Position numbers and translations under genes: made by a program. From contig WTIO01000025.1 in the NCBI GenBank assembly GCA_011526365.1, positions 1 to 53,615 on the forward strand: DNA of 53,615 nucleotides, written 5' to 3'. The notes beneath the pieces were generated by a model that worked only from the letters and a program-made list of their open reading frames with translations, was not told the origin of the DNA and did no database searches. This document shows positions 24,596 to 33,923 of the stretch, piece by piece. How positions within the stretch are numbered: position 1 is the stretch's first letter; every line of letters begins with the position of its first letter. The stretch is from Flavobacteriales bacterium. Its GTDB lineage: Bacteria; Bacteroidota; Bacteroidia; Flavobacteriales; Flavobacteriaceae.

Positions 24596-25845
24596 TCAAA
24601 AACACCTTTAGGCTCCTTTTTTTAGTGCTTTCCCCACTCGTATTGGGACAATCCAGTACAGGATCACCATATTCTTTTGGGGGCTTGGGCGAAATTACCT
24701 TTAGAGGAAATCAACTCAATCGCGCCATGGGGGGACTAGAGGTATACAACGACTCCATTCACGTAAATTTGAATAATCCCGCAGGATACGGAACACTTAA
24801 GCTAACTAACTATGCCTTGGGGATTAATTACAAAACCTCAAGCCTTCAATCAGTTACCGAAAAAACGACTCTAGCGACCGCAGGTATTGATTACTTAGCC
24901 GTTAACGTTCCTGCTGGGAAGTTTGGTTTTGGTTTTGGGCTAAAACCATACAGCGCTATAGGGTATCGTTTGGAGGCGCTAGATGAAAGCGGCTCAGTAG
25001 ATCGCATCAACCGTTTCGAAGGAGAGGGGGGACTCAATCAAGCCTTTCTTTCGGTGGGATTTAAGCTTCTAAAATATTTTTCCGTTGGATTTACGGTAAA
25101 CTATGGGTTTGGAAATTTAACCTACCGCAACTCCCAACGCATTGAAAATATTCAACGGGCCTCCTACTTCGACAGCAATTCCAGTTTGTCGGGACTTAGC
25201 ACAAAATTTGCAGTAAATGGGGCTTTCCCAATCAAAGATCTCACCCTACACACCTACTTTAGTTTTGCACCCCAGGCCAACATTACATCAACTAATGCAC
25301 AATTATTTTACACCCGTTCTGGTAATTTAAATGACATTAGTGACTTTCAAGAAATTGATCTTGCTGCTAAGGGGCTAGAAAAAACAGATTTAAAATTGCC
25401 AAAAAATGTTACTTTTGGCATTGGCGTTGGAAAAGAATTAAAATGGTTTGTTGGTGCGCAGTACGGAAATTACTACACCTCGAGCTTTCAAAACGAGTTT
25501 ATCAGCATTCCTAATTTAACCTATGCCGATGGAAATCGAATGGCCGTTGGGGGGTTTTACATCCCCGATTATGCCTCGTTAACCAACTTCTTTAAAAAAT
25601 GGGTATACCGAGTAGGGTACCGTAAAGAAGCTACTGGTTTACGAGTTGGTAATCATATGGTTGAAGAAAGTGGCATATCTTTTGGTGTAGGTATACCACT
25701 ACAACAGTTTTCTAATGTGAACATTGGTGTTGAACTGGGTAGCAGAGGAAAACAAAACGAAATAATGATACAAGAAAACTATTGGGCGTTAATGGTTGGG
25801 TTTTCGCTTAATGATGTTTGGTTTATAAAAAGAAAATATAATTAG
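24592..25845 (+). CDS. Probable outer-membrane beta-barrel protein
   Basis: A 417-residue exported protein (signal peptide ending LGQ) rich in alternating beta-strand patterns. It begins with SPYSFGGLGE and RAMGGLEVYND, a pattern like the FadL/PorV-type barrels of Bacteroidota, and ends in strands such as YWALMVGFSLNDVWF. I recognise the fold class but not a named family. It overlaps coaX by 4 bases and is 4 bases from the TPR gene, in an operon with lptC, which suggests a general envelope role. Confidence 0.75.
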   Translation: MIKNTFRLLFLVLSPLVLGQSSTGSPYSFGGLGEITFRGNQLNRAMGGLEVYNDSIHVNLNNPAGYGTLKLTNYALGINYKTSSLQSVTEKTTLATAGIDYLAVNVPAGKFGFGFGLKPYSAIGYRLEALDESGSVDRINRFEGEGGLNQAFLSVGFKLLKYFSVGFTVNYGFGNLTYRNSQRIENIQRASYFDSNSSLSGLSTKFAVNGAFPIKDLTLHTYFSFAPQANITSTNAQLFYTRSGNLNDISDFQEIDLAAKGLEKTDLKLPKNVTFGIGVGKELKWFVGAQYGNYYTSSFQNEFISIPNLTYADGNRMAVGGFYIPDYASLTNFFKKWVYRVGYRKEATGLRVGNHMVEESGISFGVGIPLQQFSNVNIGVELGSRGKQNEIMIQENYWALMVGFSLNDVWFIKRKYN

Positions 25846-25849
25846 TGTT

Positions 25850-27247
25850 ATGAAAACAAAAAACCGACTTACTCTAACTGTACTTTTTGTTATGCTTTTT
25901 GCTGCCAGCGGATTGCAAGCACAAGCAAATGAAGAATGTTTACAAAACCTTTCCATTTTTGCTGAATACGCAAAAGTGAAAAACTACACCGCTGCCTACG
26001 AGCCTTGGTCTAAAGTACGCAAGGACTGTCCTAAGCTGAACGTTGCGTTGTATTCCTACGGAGAAAAAATCCTAATAGACAAACTCAAAAAAGCAACTGA
26101 TGCAGAAAAAGCAGCCGTGCAGCAAGATCTTATCAATTTATATGGGGAGTGGATTGAAAACTTCCCCACAAGAAGGAATGTAAAACGTATCGGGGAAATC
26201 CTAAGTAAAAAGGCTCAAGCCATGCTCGATTATAAACTCGCAGAACTTCCTGAAGTGTACGCCACTTTTGATCGCGCATTTAATGAAGATTCAAAAAGTT
26301 TTACCAATCCAAAAAGCTTGTACAACTACTTTAAAACCATGTATGATATGTACAAAGCAGGAAACCAAAACGTAACTATGGAGGCGTTGTTCAACAAATA
26401 CGAAGAGGTCTCCGAAAAGTTTGAGTACGAGGGCACACAGTTGTCTAAAAAATTGGATGCCATTCTAAAGAAAGAAGAAGCAGGAACTCCTATCACTTCC
26501 CGTGAAACACGAAACAAAAGAGTGTATGGAATTAATTCCAGAGCCATCGCCACCTACCTTTCTAATTTAGATGCCATCATTGCTAAAGAAGCGACTTGTG
26601 AAAACTTAATTCCCTTGTACCAGCGCAATTTTGAGGCCAATAAAAACGATGCTGTATGGTTAAAACGTGCGGCCAGTCGAATGGACAGTAAAGAATGTTC
26701 CGATGACCCACTATTTGTAACGCTAGTAGAAGCCTTGCACACCCTCGATCCATCGGCTGATTCAGCGTATTATTTAGGATTATTAAATGACAAAAGTGGT
26801 GATAGTACTCAAGCACTCAAATACTACGAGGAGGCTGTAGCCCTGCAAACAGACAACTACAAAAAAGCCCGTATTCTCTTTAAAATTGCCAATAAATTTA
26901 AAGCTGCTGGGCGTAAGTCCATGGCGCGAAGCTATGCCAGAAAGTCGTTGTCCTTACAACCCTCTTTAGGACGTGCCTATTTACTCATTGCCAACTTGTA
27001 TGCCAGCAGTGCAAACAGTTGTGGAAACACCCAGTTTGAAAAGCGTGCCATTTATTGGATGGCCGCAGATATGGCCCGAAAAGCAGGAAATGTAGACCCA
27101 TCCATTAAGAAGGTTGCAGCTAAAACCGCTGAGAGCTATATGGGACGCGCACCCAGTAAAACCGATATCTTTACAGAAGGTAACGAAGGGGCCGTAATTA
27201 AATTTGATTGTTGGGTTGGCGGAAGTGTTACCGTTCCCAGTCTATAA
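25850..27247 (+). CDS. Exported TPR-repeat protein
   Basis: A 465-residue protein with a signal peptide (cleavage near LQAQA) and alpha-helical repeats. A recognisable TPR pair lies at about residues 305-390 (DSAYYLGLLNDKSGDSTQAL, KYYEEAVALQ, ARSYARKSLSLQPSLGRAYL). Cysteines are spread through the mature protein. Function is not known; TPRs mediate protein contacts, and its place between a barrel protein and lptC suggests a periplasmic partner in outer-membrane assembly. Its TAA is immediately followed by the lptC ATG. Confidence 0.82.
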   Translation: MKTKNRLTLTVLFVMLFAASGLQAQANEECLQNLSIFAEYAKVKNYTAAYEPWSKVRKDCPKLNVALYSYGEKILIDKLKKATDAEKAAVQQDLINLYGEWIENFPTRRNVKRIGEILSKKAQAMLDYKLAELPEVYATFDRAFNEDSKSFTNPKSLYNYFKTMYDMYKAGNQNVTMEALFNKYEEVSEKFEYEGTQLSKKLDAILKKEEAGTPITSRETRNKRVYGINSRAIATYLSNLDAIIAKEATCENLIPLYQRNFEANKNDAVWLKRAASRMDSKECSDDPLFVTLVEALHTLDPSADSAYYLGLLNDKSGDSTQALKYYEEAVALQTDNYKKARILFKIANKFKAAGRKSMARSYARKSLSLQPSLGRAYLLIANLYASSANSCGNTQFEKRAIYWMAADMARKAGNVDPSIKKVAAKTAESYMGRAPSKTDIFTEGNEGAVIKFDCWVGGSVTVPSL

Positions 27248-27817
27248 ATGAAATTGAAGATTGTGAAATATTTAGGGCTTGTTGCTGCTGCAATAAGCCT
27301 TCTTTTTTCCTGTGAGGATACTACAGCCACCCTCAATGAAATCAATCGTTTTCGCGATGCACCTGTGGGGGTAGCCGATAATATACGCATGGTGTATACC
27401 GATTCCCTGAAGGTAGTAGCCATCCTCACCGCACCCAAACACGTGGATTATTCGAACCGTAGTTTTCCCTTTGCAGAATTTCCAGAAGGCTTGCAGGTGG
27501 TATTTTTCGATGAAAACAACAACGAAAACACGCTCACTGCAGATTATGGCATTCTCTATAATGCCACTAAAATTATCGATTTGCAAAGAAACGTGGCACT
27601 CAAATCTGCTTCCGGGGCCGTACTTACCACATCTCAAATGTATTGGGATGCAAGCGCCGAATGGCTTTTTACCGAAAAGCAGTTCCGTTTTGTAGATCAG
27701 GATTTTAATATTAACGCTACACGGTTGGATACCAATAAAGAATTCAGTAATTTTCAGACAGGGAGTCTTAAGGGCTCCATTGCAGTATCAGAAAAGGACT
27801 CTATTCCCAAACAATGA
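27248..27817 (+). CDS. lptC: LPS export periplasmic protein LptC
   Basis: Part of the Lpt bridge that moves lipopolysaccharide from inner to outer membrane. The 189-residue product has a lipoprotein-type N-terminus (LFSC, Cys22) instead of the transmembrane anchor of E. coli LptC, as usual in Bacteroidota. The beta-jellyroll follows, with FFDENNNENTLTADYGILYN and QRNVALKSASGAVLTTSQMY, the repeated pattern of the LptC/LptA fold. It abuts the TPR gene and overlaps the next gene by 4 bases. No other lpt genes are in the window. Confidence 0.9.
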   Translation: MKLKIVKYLGLVAAAISLLFSCEDTTATLNEINRFRDAPVGVADNIRMVYTDSLKVVAILTAPKHVDYSNRSFPFAEFPEGLQVVFFDENNNENTLTADYGILYNATKIIDLQRNVALKSASGAVLTTSQMYWDASAEWLFTEKQFRFVDQDFNINATRLDTNKEFSNFQTGSLKGSIAVSEKDSIPKQ

Positions 27818-28008
27818 AAAACTTTGTCATTTCAGAAATTTTATACTGGGTTATTGCCATAATTTCCTTGTATAAAACCGTAACACTTTGGGGAATTGAA
27901 CCTCAGCGGGCCTATTTGTTTTTAGGCTTTTGTATTTTATCTGTTTTTATGGCTTTATTTCGCAGGCATTACAGAAAAAAATTCACTAAAAGGAAACAGG
28001 ACAATTAA
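27814..28008 (+). CDS. Small two-helix membrane protein
   Basis: A 64-residue protein with two predicted membrane helices (about residues 5-22 and 28-48) and a very basic C-terminal tail (RRHYRKKFTKRKQD). It overlaps lptC by 4 bases (ATGA) and the next gene by 1 base (TAATG), so it is translated as part of the operon and is very likely real despite its size. Function unknown. Confidence 0.78.
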   Translation: MKNFVISEILYWVIAIISLYKTVTLWGIEPQRAYLFLGFCILSVFMALFRRHYRKKFTKRKQDN

Positions 28009-29282
28009 TGCACACAACAGACCTTGTCATACTGGTTTGTTTGTTGTTATCCGCCTTCTTTTCGGGAATGGAAATTGCCTTTGTTGCTTCTAACAGGATT
28101 TTCTTGGAAATTGAAAAGCAGCAAAAAGGCCTTCGTGCCTTAGGGCTAAAACTGCTCACCAAAAATCCTTCGCGCTTTATTGCCACCATGCTTGTGGGCA
28201 ACAATATTGCCTTGGTTGTCTATGGGATTTTTATGGGAGATCGCATTTTGCAGCTCTTGGTACAGCAGTCCTACCTTACGGGGTCTACCGAATTCCTTTT
28301 GTTGTTCTATCAAACCCTCATATCTACAGGAATTATACTTCTTACAGCAGAGTTTTTGCCGAAGGTATTTTTCCAACTGTATGCCAACACTTTTATGAAA
28401 ATTTTTGTTGCTCCTGCAGCCTTCTTTTACTTTCTACTCTCTCCCATTACAGCATTAATAATTGCGTTAACGGACAGCATACTAAAACGGTTTGGGGTTG
28501 CTGCTGACCAAGTGCAGCTTTCGATTTCAAAGGTAGAACTGGGCAATTATATTGAAGAGCAGGTGGAGCGCACCAAGGACAAGGAAAATTTGGATGCCGA
28601 AATACAAATTTTTCAAAATGCTCTTGAATTTTCTGAGGTAAAAGCTCGCGAGGCCATGGTGCCTCGGGCCGAAATTACCGCTGTAGATCAAAGCATAGCA
28701 CTCAAGGAGCTCTACGATATTTTTGTCAGTACGGGATTTTCCAAAATCTTGGTCTACAAAGATACTATAGATGATATCATTGGCTATGTACATGCTTTTG
28801 AATTGTTTAAAAAGCCTAAAAAAATTCAACACGCCCTATTGCCTGTAGCTTTTGTACCAGAACCCATGCCCGTCAACAAGGTGTTAAAAGTACTCACCAA
28901 GCAACACAAAAGCATCGCCGTAGTTTTGGATGAGTATGGCGGTACTGCAGGAATTGTAACTCTTGAAGACATAGTAGAAGAACTGTTTGGAGAAATTGAA
29001 GACGAGCACGACCATATGCAGTTGTACGAAAAGCAACTGAGTGAAAATCGTTTTGAATTTTCGGCCCGCTTAGAAGTCGATTATCTCAACAAAACTTACC
29101 AGTTGAATTTACCTGAAGATGAATTTTATGAGACCTTAGGAGGGCTTATTGTATTTAACACCGAGGAGATCCCCGAAAAAAATGCTAAAATTGAGATTGC
29201 AGGCTACACCATGACCATTAAAAATGTTGCCTCTAATAAAATTGAGCGCATTGTGGTAGAAGTTACCGAAAAAGCCAAATAG
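28008..29282 (+). CDS. CNNM/CBS-domain membrane protein (HlyC/CorC family)
   Basis: A 424-residue inner-membrane protein: a CNNM transmembrane domain (about 1-175, starting LVCLLLSAFFSGMEIAFVAS), two CBS domains (about 200-325, including AREAMVPRAEITAVD and VVLDEYGGTAGIVTLEDIVE), and a C-terminal CorC_HlyC domain (about 340-420). The family is linked to magnesium or other cation transport; in flavobacteria a relative, GldE, is tied to gliding. The sequence does not settle which applies. It is the last gene of the overlapping coaX-lptC run. Confidence 0.9.
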   Translation: MHTTDLVILVCLLLSAFFSGMEIAFVASNRIFLEIEKQQKGLRALGLKLLTKNPSRFIATMLVGNNIALVVYGIFMGDRILQLLVQQSYLTGSTEFLLLFYQTLISTGIILLTAEFLPKVFFQLYANTFMKIFVAPAAFFYFLLSPITALIIALTDSILKRFGVAADQVQLSISKVELGNYIEEQVERTKDKENLDAEIQIFQNALEFSEVKAREAMVPRAEITAVDQSIALKELYDIFVSTGFSKILVYKDTIDDIIGYVHAFELFKKPKKIQHALLPVAFVPEPMPVNKVLKVLTKQHKSIAVVLDEYGGTAGIVTLEDIVEELFGEIEDEHDHMQLYEKQLSENRFEFSARLEVDYLNKTYQLNLPEDEFYETLGGLIVFNTEEIPEKNAKIEIAGYTMTIKNVASNKIERIVVEVTEKAK

Positions 29283-29383
29283 GCAGCTCAGGTGCAGAGT
29301 TGCTAAACCTCTGATTTCTTGGGAATTTTCTTTCCAAAATAGGTGAAGTTGTTGTAAATTCGTAACCACCAATTTTTTGATTT

Positions 29384-31501
29384 ATGGCTATTTTAGGACA
29401 AATCAGACAACGCTCAATATTTTTAATACTGGTAATCGGGATGGCCCTGTTTGCCTTTGTAATTTCTGGCGTTTTTGACGGTAGCTCCAACGGCGGAGCC
29501 CCCACTGACCCCATAGCGGTAGTGAATGATGAAGATATAGAAGTGGATTTTTTCCGCCAGCTCGTTGAACAAACCGAGCGTTCCTACGGGGTATCTACCC
29601 TACAGGCGGTAAACACCGTATGGGAACAGTCCCTTCGTTCTCTTATCCTCGACCAGCAATATGACTATCTTGGTATTGATGCTGGGAAAGATCAAATTGA
29701 ACAAATCATTTCCTCCAATGATGGATTTTTAAACGACCCCCGTTTTCAAAACGAAGCTGGCTTTTTTGACTTTGGTCGCTTTACGGATTTCATTGCTACA
29801 ATGAAGGCGGAAAACCCAACAGCCTTCGAGCAGTGGAAGTTTCAGGAAGCTTCTATGATTGCTTTAGCCAAAGAAAACATTTACCTCAACCTCATTCGCT
29901 CTAGCAGTTCTTTTACTCAGCAAGAAGGAAAAATGGCCTATCACCTGGAAAACGATAAGGTGAATATGGAATATGTTCAAATTCCTTATGACATTGTTTC
30001 CGACGAGGAAATTCAAGTGAGCGATGCTGAAATAAAAAAATACATCGCCAACAACAAAGCGGATTATATGAATGAGGCCTACCGTCACATTCAATATGTA
30101 TTTTTTGCTGAAGAAGCTTCGCCAGAGGATGAAGCACGACTCTATGACGAATTGGAGGCGCTTTTAGATCAAAAGGTGGAGTACAACGAAGTGTCTAAAC
30201 TCACCGATACCATTGAAGGTTTTAAAACTACTAAAAACCTTACCGACTTTATCGATCGCTATTCAGAGCAAGCCTTTGATTCTGTCTACAAAGCCAAAGG
30301 AAGTCTTCCTGGGGAGTATGCTGAAGTAATTTTTGGCTTAGAAGAAAACGAAGTATTTGGTCCCTACAAGGATAACGACAGTTATAAAATTTCTAAACTT
30401 ATAGACCGCAAGCGCAACGCCAACATTAGAGCAAGTCATATTTTGATTGCTTACGAAGGCGCCCAACGTGCAAACAGTACTGTTTCACGAACAAAAGCAG
30501 AGGCACGTCGCGTGGCCAATCGCCTTTTGCGCACTGCAAGAAGAAACCCCGATGGTTTTGCTGATTTGGCAAAAGAGAATTCTGATGGCCCCTCAGCGCA
30601 AATTGGAGGAGATTTAGGTTTTTTCCGTGAAGGTGTAATGGCACCAGAATTTTTTGAATTTGCCAACAAAAATCGTGTGGGACGCATTGGTCTTGTTGAA
30701 ACTGACTTTGGCTACCATATTATTAGAGTAGAAGACAAACAAGACTTGGTGTTACTTGCCGAAGTGGTAAAAGCCATTGTACCTTCAGATGAAACCTCCA
30801 ATATAGTGTTTCGCGAAGCTACCCAGTTAGAAGTAGACAGTAAAAACAACAAGGATTTTGTAGCAACTGCCGAAAAAAACGATTACGAACTAATTCCTGT
30901 TCGCAACCTCAGTCCCATGGACGAACTCCTTCCTGGAGGCATTGGACGCCAACGCGCTATTGTGCAATGGGCATTTAACGAGGATACTGCATTGGGGGCT
31001 ATCCGAAAGTTTTCTTTACCCCAAGGGGGCTATGCTGTAGTGCAGCTGTCAAAAATTGGAAAGCCTGGTGTGAAATCGGTTGAAGAGGTACGTACTCAAG
31101 TAACAACCCTCCTAGAAAAGGAAAAGCGTGCTGCATCAATACAGGAAAAATTTGCGTCCTATGACACTCTAGAAGCCTTGGCTGAAGCTGTAGAAGGCAA
31201 AATACAAACGGCATCTGCAATTACCCAAAAAAATGCCACCCTTGTAGGTGCAGGAAATGAGCCCTACGTAATTGGTGCTGCTTTTGCACTTAAAGATGGA
31301 GCTACTTCTGATCTAATTGTAGGTAACCGTGGACTGTATAAAATTAAGGTTGTCAACAAAGAGATTGCCATTGATATTTCTAACTACAGTGCCTATCAAT
31401 CTACCCTGCGAAATGAGGAGTACAGAAGAATCAACACCAGTGTTTATGAAGCGCTAAAATCTGCTGCAAGTATAGAAGACAATCGCGCACTGTACTACTA
31501 A
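29384..31501 (+). CDS. ppiD: PpiD-type periplasmic peptidylprolyl isomerase
   Basis: A 705-residue foldase anchored in the inner membrane by one N-terminal helix (about 12-32, SIFLILVIGMALFAFVISG). A SurA/PpiD-type helical chaperone region follows. The parvulin rotamase domain lies at about residues 345-450 (IRASHILIAYEG, FADLAKENSDGPSAQIGGDL and GYHIIRVED). A second parvulin-like region without those key motifs extends to the C-terminus. It helps fold outer-membrane proteins such as the barrels and SusC/SusD proteins. The 101-base gap before it allows its own promoter. A terminator follows at 31522. Confidence 0.92.
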   Translation: MAILGQIRQRSIFLILVIGMALFAFVISGVFDGSSNGGAPTDPIAVVNDEDIEVDFFRQLVEQTERSYGVSTLQAVNTVWEQSLRSLILDQQYDYLGIDAGKDQIEQIISSNDGFLNDPRFQNEAGFFDFGRFTDFIATMKAENPTAFEQWKFQEASMIALAKENIYLNLIRSSSSFTQQEGKMAYHLENDKVNMEYVQIPYDIVSDEEIQVSDAEIKKYIANNKADYMNEAYRHIQYVFFAEEASPEDEARLYDELEALLDQKVEYNEVSKLTDTIEGFKTTKNLTDFIDRYSEQAFDSVYKAKGSLPGEYAEVIFGLEENEVFGPYKDNDSYKISKLIDRKRNANIRASHILIAYEGAQRANSTVSRTKAEARRVANRLLRTARRNPDGFADLAKENSDGPSAQIGGDLGFFREGVMAPEFFEFANKNRVGRIGLVETDFGYHIIRVEDKQDLVLLAEVVKAIVPSDETSNIVFREATQLEVDSKNNKDFVATAEKNDYELIPVRNLSPMDELLPGGIGRQRAIVQWAFNEDTALGAIRKFSLPQGGYAVVQLSKIGKPGVKSVEEVRTQVTTLLEKEKRAASIQEKFASYDTLEALAEAVEGKIQTASAITQKNATLVGAGNEPYVIGAAFALKDGATSDLIVGNRGLYKIKVVNKEIAIDISNYSAYQSTLRNEEYRRINTSVYEALKSAASIEDNRALYY

Positions 31502-31521
31502 AAAACTATAGACGAAAGTAT

Positions 31522-31549
31522 AAAAGCTCAAGCTGTGCCTTGGGCTTTT
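31522..31549. terminator. Terminator between ppiD and the GHMP kinase
   Basis: An 11-bp stem (AAAAGCTCAAG / CTTGGGCTTTT, one G-U pair) with a 6-base loop and T8 on the plus strand. It mainly ends ppiD, but the A-run on the other side lets it also serve the converging gene, whose stop is at 31552. Confidence 0.82.
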
Positions 31550-31551
31550 TT

Positions 31552-32451
31552 TTATAGGATTAAATCATTGTAGGAGAAGCAGGTAGAATACCCTTTAGAC
31601 TTAAAATAAGCTGGTGTACCTGCAGTTCCTACAGCTAGGAAGAAGTCTCCCCCCCAAGCTCCTAAGCTTTTTACAGTGCCGTTAAAATCAGCAAAATGTG
31701 TTTCTTGTAGTGGGGGTTGTCCGAGGAAATTCCCCACCAAAGTTTCGTGGGCTTTCAACTTCTTTTGGAAGTCCTCCACATCAGCCGCATTTAAAACAGC
31801 TTGAGTAAGGGCGTCCATTTGTTCTAAGTGTTGTTTGCTGGGCTTTTTGTCTTTCAGTTGATGAATAGCTGCCTGACTGCTTTGCTTTTTATTGCGGTAC
31901 ACAAAGTACAGCTGCTCCTTAAAAGTGGGGGTAAAATTGCAAGGCTGCACCTGGGGTACAGAAGATATTTTGCGATACAATAGTGGTTGCGAAGCGTTTC
32001 CGCAGGCAATATCATAACCGCTTCCTCCAAAGGTTTGCTCTAGCAGTGCATAGGGGTTTACCGCTGCCCATTCGGCCATAAAACAAATAAGGGTTGAAGA
32101 GGAGCCTAAGCCCCAATTAGGGTCAAAATCCAGCTGTGTATTAAGCTCACCCCCTTGAGTTGCTAAAAAGTTTGGGCGTAGCTGATTTAGGGCTTCTAAA
32201 ATTGCTAATAATCGCTTTCCTTTTTGGGCATCTGAAGCGTGCAGCAGGGCCAAAGGCTGTAATTGAACACTCGCTTGAAACCAGCTGGGGGTAGCGGGGG
32301 CACTACTGGTCCAGTTTAAAATGTTTTGTTGGTGCTTTGACTGAAATTCAAAATGCTGTCCCAGACGAATGGGTAAGGCAAGACTTTGCGCACCATGGAG
32401 CACAAAGTACTCTCCAGTTAGGAGCAACTTCCCTTTAAAAAACCGCTTCAT
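31552..32451 (-). CDS. GYDIA-family GHMP kinase
   Basis: A 299-residue small-molecule kinase of the GHMP superfamily. The phosphate-binding motif is GLGSSSTLICF near residues 112-122, and GGSGYDIACG at about 140-150 is the signature that names the family. LLTGEYFVLHG at residues 10-20 is the typical start of mevalonate-pathway GHMP kinases. It overlaps the HMG-CoA reductase gene by 4 bases and is translated after it, so a role as mevalonate or phosphomevalonate kinase in isoprenoid synthesis is likely. No other pathway genes are in the window. Confidence 0.9.
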   Translation of the reverse strand: MKRFFKGKLLLTGEYFVLHGAQSLALPIRLGQHFEFQSKHQQNILNWTSSAPATPSWFQASVQLQPLALLHASDAQKGKRLLAILEALNQLRPNFLATQGGELNTQLDFDPNWGLGSSSTLICFMAEWAAVNPYALLEQTFGGSGYDIACGNASQPLLYRKISSVPQVQPCNFTPTFKEQLYFVYRNKKQSSQAAIHQLKDKKPSKQHLEQMDALTQAVLNAADVEDFQKKLKAHETLVGNFLGQPPLQETHFADFNGTVKSLGAWGGDFFLAVGTAGTPAYFKSKGYSTCFSYNDLIL

Positions 32452-33767
32452 GTTTTAGGATGTGCTTTTAAAAAATCTTGAACAGCTTGTGAGCTAACGT
32501 TGTGTTGCTCAAAATATTTTACCGCGGCTGCTTTTTGGGAGGTATCCGCCTTATGCTGATTCAATAGGTTGAGCAAGTGCATTTTCATATGTCCTTTTTG
32601 AATTCCCGAGCTGACCAAAGAACGCAAGGCGGCAAAATTTTGTGCCAATCCGGCAACGGCAACAATTTCCATTAAGTTGGCTGCAGAGGGATTTCCTAAA
32701 AGTTCTAAAGACCATTGCACTAGTGGGTGAAGACGTGTTAGTCCCCCTACGGTGCCAAGGGCCAAGGGCAATTGAAGTCTAAATACAAATATGTTGTCTT
32801 CGATAGCAGCACTACTCAAACTGCTGTACTGTCCGTTTCGTGCGGCATAGGCGTGTACTCCAGCTTCCACAGCACGAAAGTCGTTCCCAGTGGCAAGTAC
32901 TACTGCATCTACACCATTCATAATTCCTTTATTATGGGTAACGGCCCTGTAGGGTTCTTTCTCTGCAATATGTACTGCCTGAATGAATTTTCTTGCAAAG
33001 TGTTCTGCATCAAGTCCGTCATGGGTGCCTAAGTCCTCCACTGGGCACCGCACTTCGGCTTCCACCAAACAATTGGGTACATAATTGGAGAGGATACTCA
33101 TCACCACTTCAAGGCGAACGTCTTGGTCTGAAAAATAGTCTTCCGCAGCAGCTTGAAGTGTGCTGGCCATTTGCTCTAAACAAGAATTGATAAAGTTGGC
33201 CCCCATAGCATCCACAGTGTTAAAGTGGACGTGCAATTGGAAATACTGCGGGATGGCCTCGGACTTATCAACCAAAGTTACCGAACTAATGCCCCCACCA
33301 CGGGCTTCCATTTTTTTTGTTAAAGGTTTGCAGTCCTCTAGTAGCTGCGGTTTAATGTGTTCAAAAAAGGCATGCAAGCTAGTTGGAGTACCATTGAAAT
33401 TAAAGTGTACCTGGCCTACTTTTTCCATAGCAAGTGCCTTGGCTTTAAACCCTCCACGGGTTTGCCAAAACTTAGCAGCTTTGGCGGCGGCTGCCACCAC
33501 AGAACTTTCCTCAATGGCCATGGGAAGAGTGTAAGAAGTGCCGTTAATAATAAAATTGGGGGCAACTCCTAAGGGCAGGTAATAGTTGGTAAGAGCATTT
33601 TCAATAAACTCGTCATGCAGTTGCTGGAGTTGGGTGTCAGAATTCCAATAGCTTTCCAGCAGTTGTTTTGCCGCCTCAGGGTCGTGAAAAAACTGCGAAC
33701 AAATCCAATCGATTTTTTCAGCTTTGGTACGTTTAGAAAATCCGTTGATGTAAGCCTCGCTTTTCAT
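32448..33767 (-). CDS. Hydroxymethylglutaryl-CoA reductase, degradative-type (class II)
   Basis: Interconverts HMG-CoA and mevalonate. At 439 residues without a membrane anchor it belongs to the class II (degradative-type) form, which Bacteroidota use biosynthetically. Motifs: DAMGANFINSCLEQM, VEAEVRCPVE, HNKGIMNGVDAVVLATGND (with the catalytic Lys in NKG and the conserved Asp in GND), then RLQLPLALGTVGG. The C-terminal part has the flexible HMKMHLLNL segment. It is the first gene of a two-gene unit with the GYDIA kinase and is divergent from the peptide transporter. Confidence 0.94.
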   Translation of the reverse strand: MKSEAYINGFSKRTKAEKIDWICSQFFHDPEAAKQLLESYWNSDTQLQQLHDEFIENALTNYYLPLGVAPNFIINGTSYTLPMAIEESSVVAAAAKAAKFWQTRGGFKAKALAMEKVGQVHFNFNGTPTSLHAFFEHIKPQLLEDCKPLTKKMEARGGGISSVTLVDKSEAIPQYFQLHVHFNTVDAMGANFINSCLEQMASTLQAAAEDYFSDQDVRLEVVMSILSNYVPNCLVEAEVRCPVEDLGTHDGLDAEHFARKFIQAVHIAEKEPYRAVTHNKGIMNGVDAVVLATGNDFRAVEAGVHAYAARNGQYSSLSSAAIEDNIFVFRLQLPLALGTVGGLTRLHPLVQWSLELLGNPSAANLMEIVAVAGLAQNFAALRSLVSSGIQKGHMKMHLLNLLNQHKADTSQKAAAVKYFEQHNVSSQAVQDFLKAHPKT

Positions 33768-33923
33768 TGCTTTTTTTCAAAGATACTTTTTCATACGCAA
33801 ATGCATGGTATTTTTAAAGATAGCTTCCGGAGTACTTTAGGGATAAATCACAAAGGGCTCAAGGATCTGAAAGCCGACAATAAAAAATGTGTATTTTTAG
33901 ACGAACAAAAGAATTTAAACACT

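Noticed and set aside
27344-27354. AATCGTTTTCG, a shorter copy of the LacI-type motif
   Set aside because: It lies inside lptC, where it encodes part of NRFRD, and shares only 11 bases; no promoter is expected there.
33615-33923. N-terminal extension of the peptide transporter
   Set aside because: The frame is open, but it runs antisense into the HMG-CoA reductase gene and the family starts at MNTAQQQLDKG.
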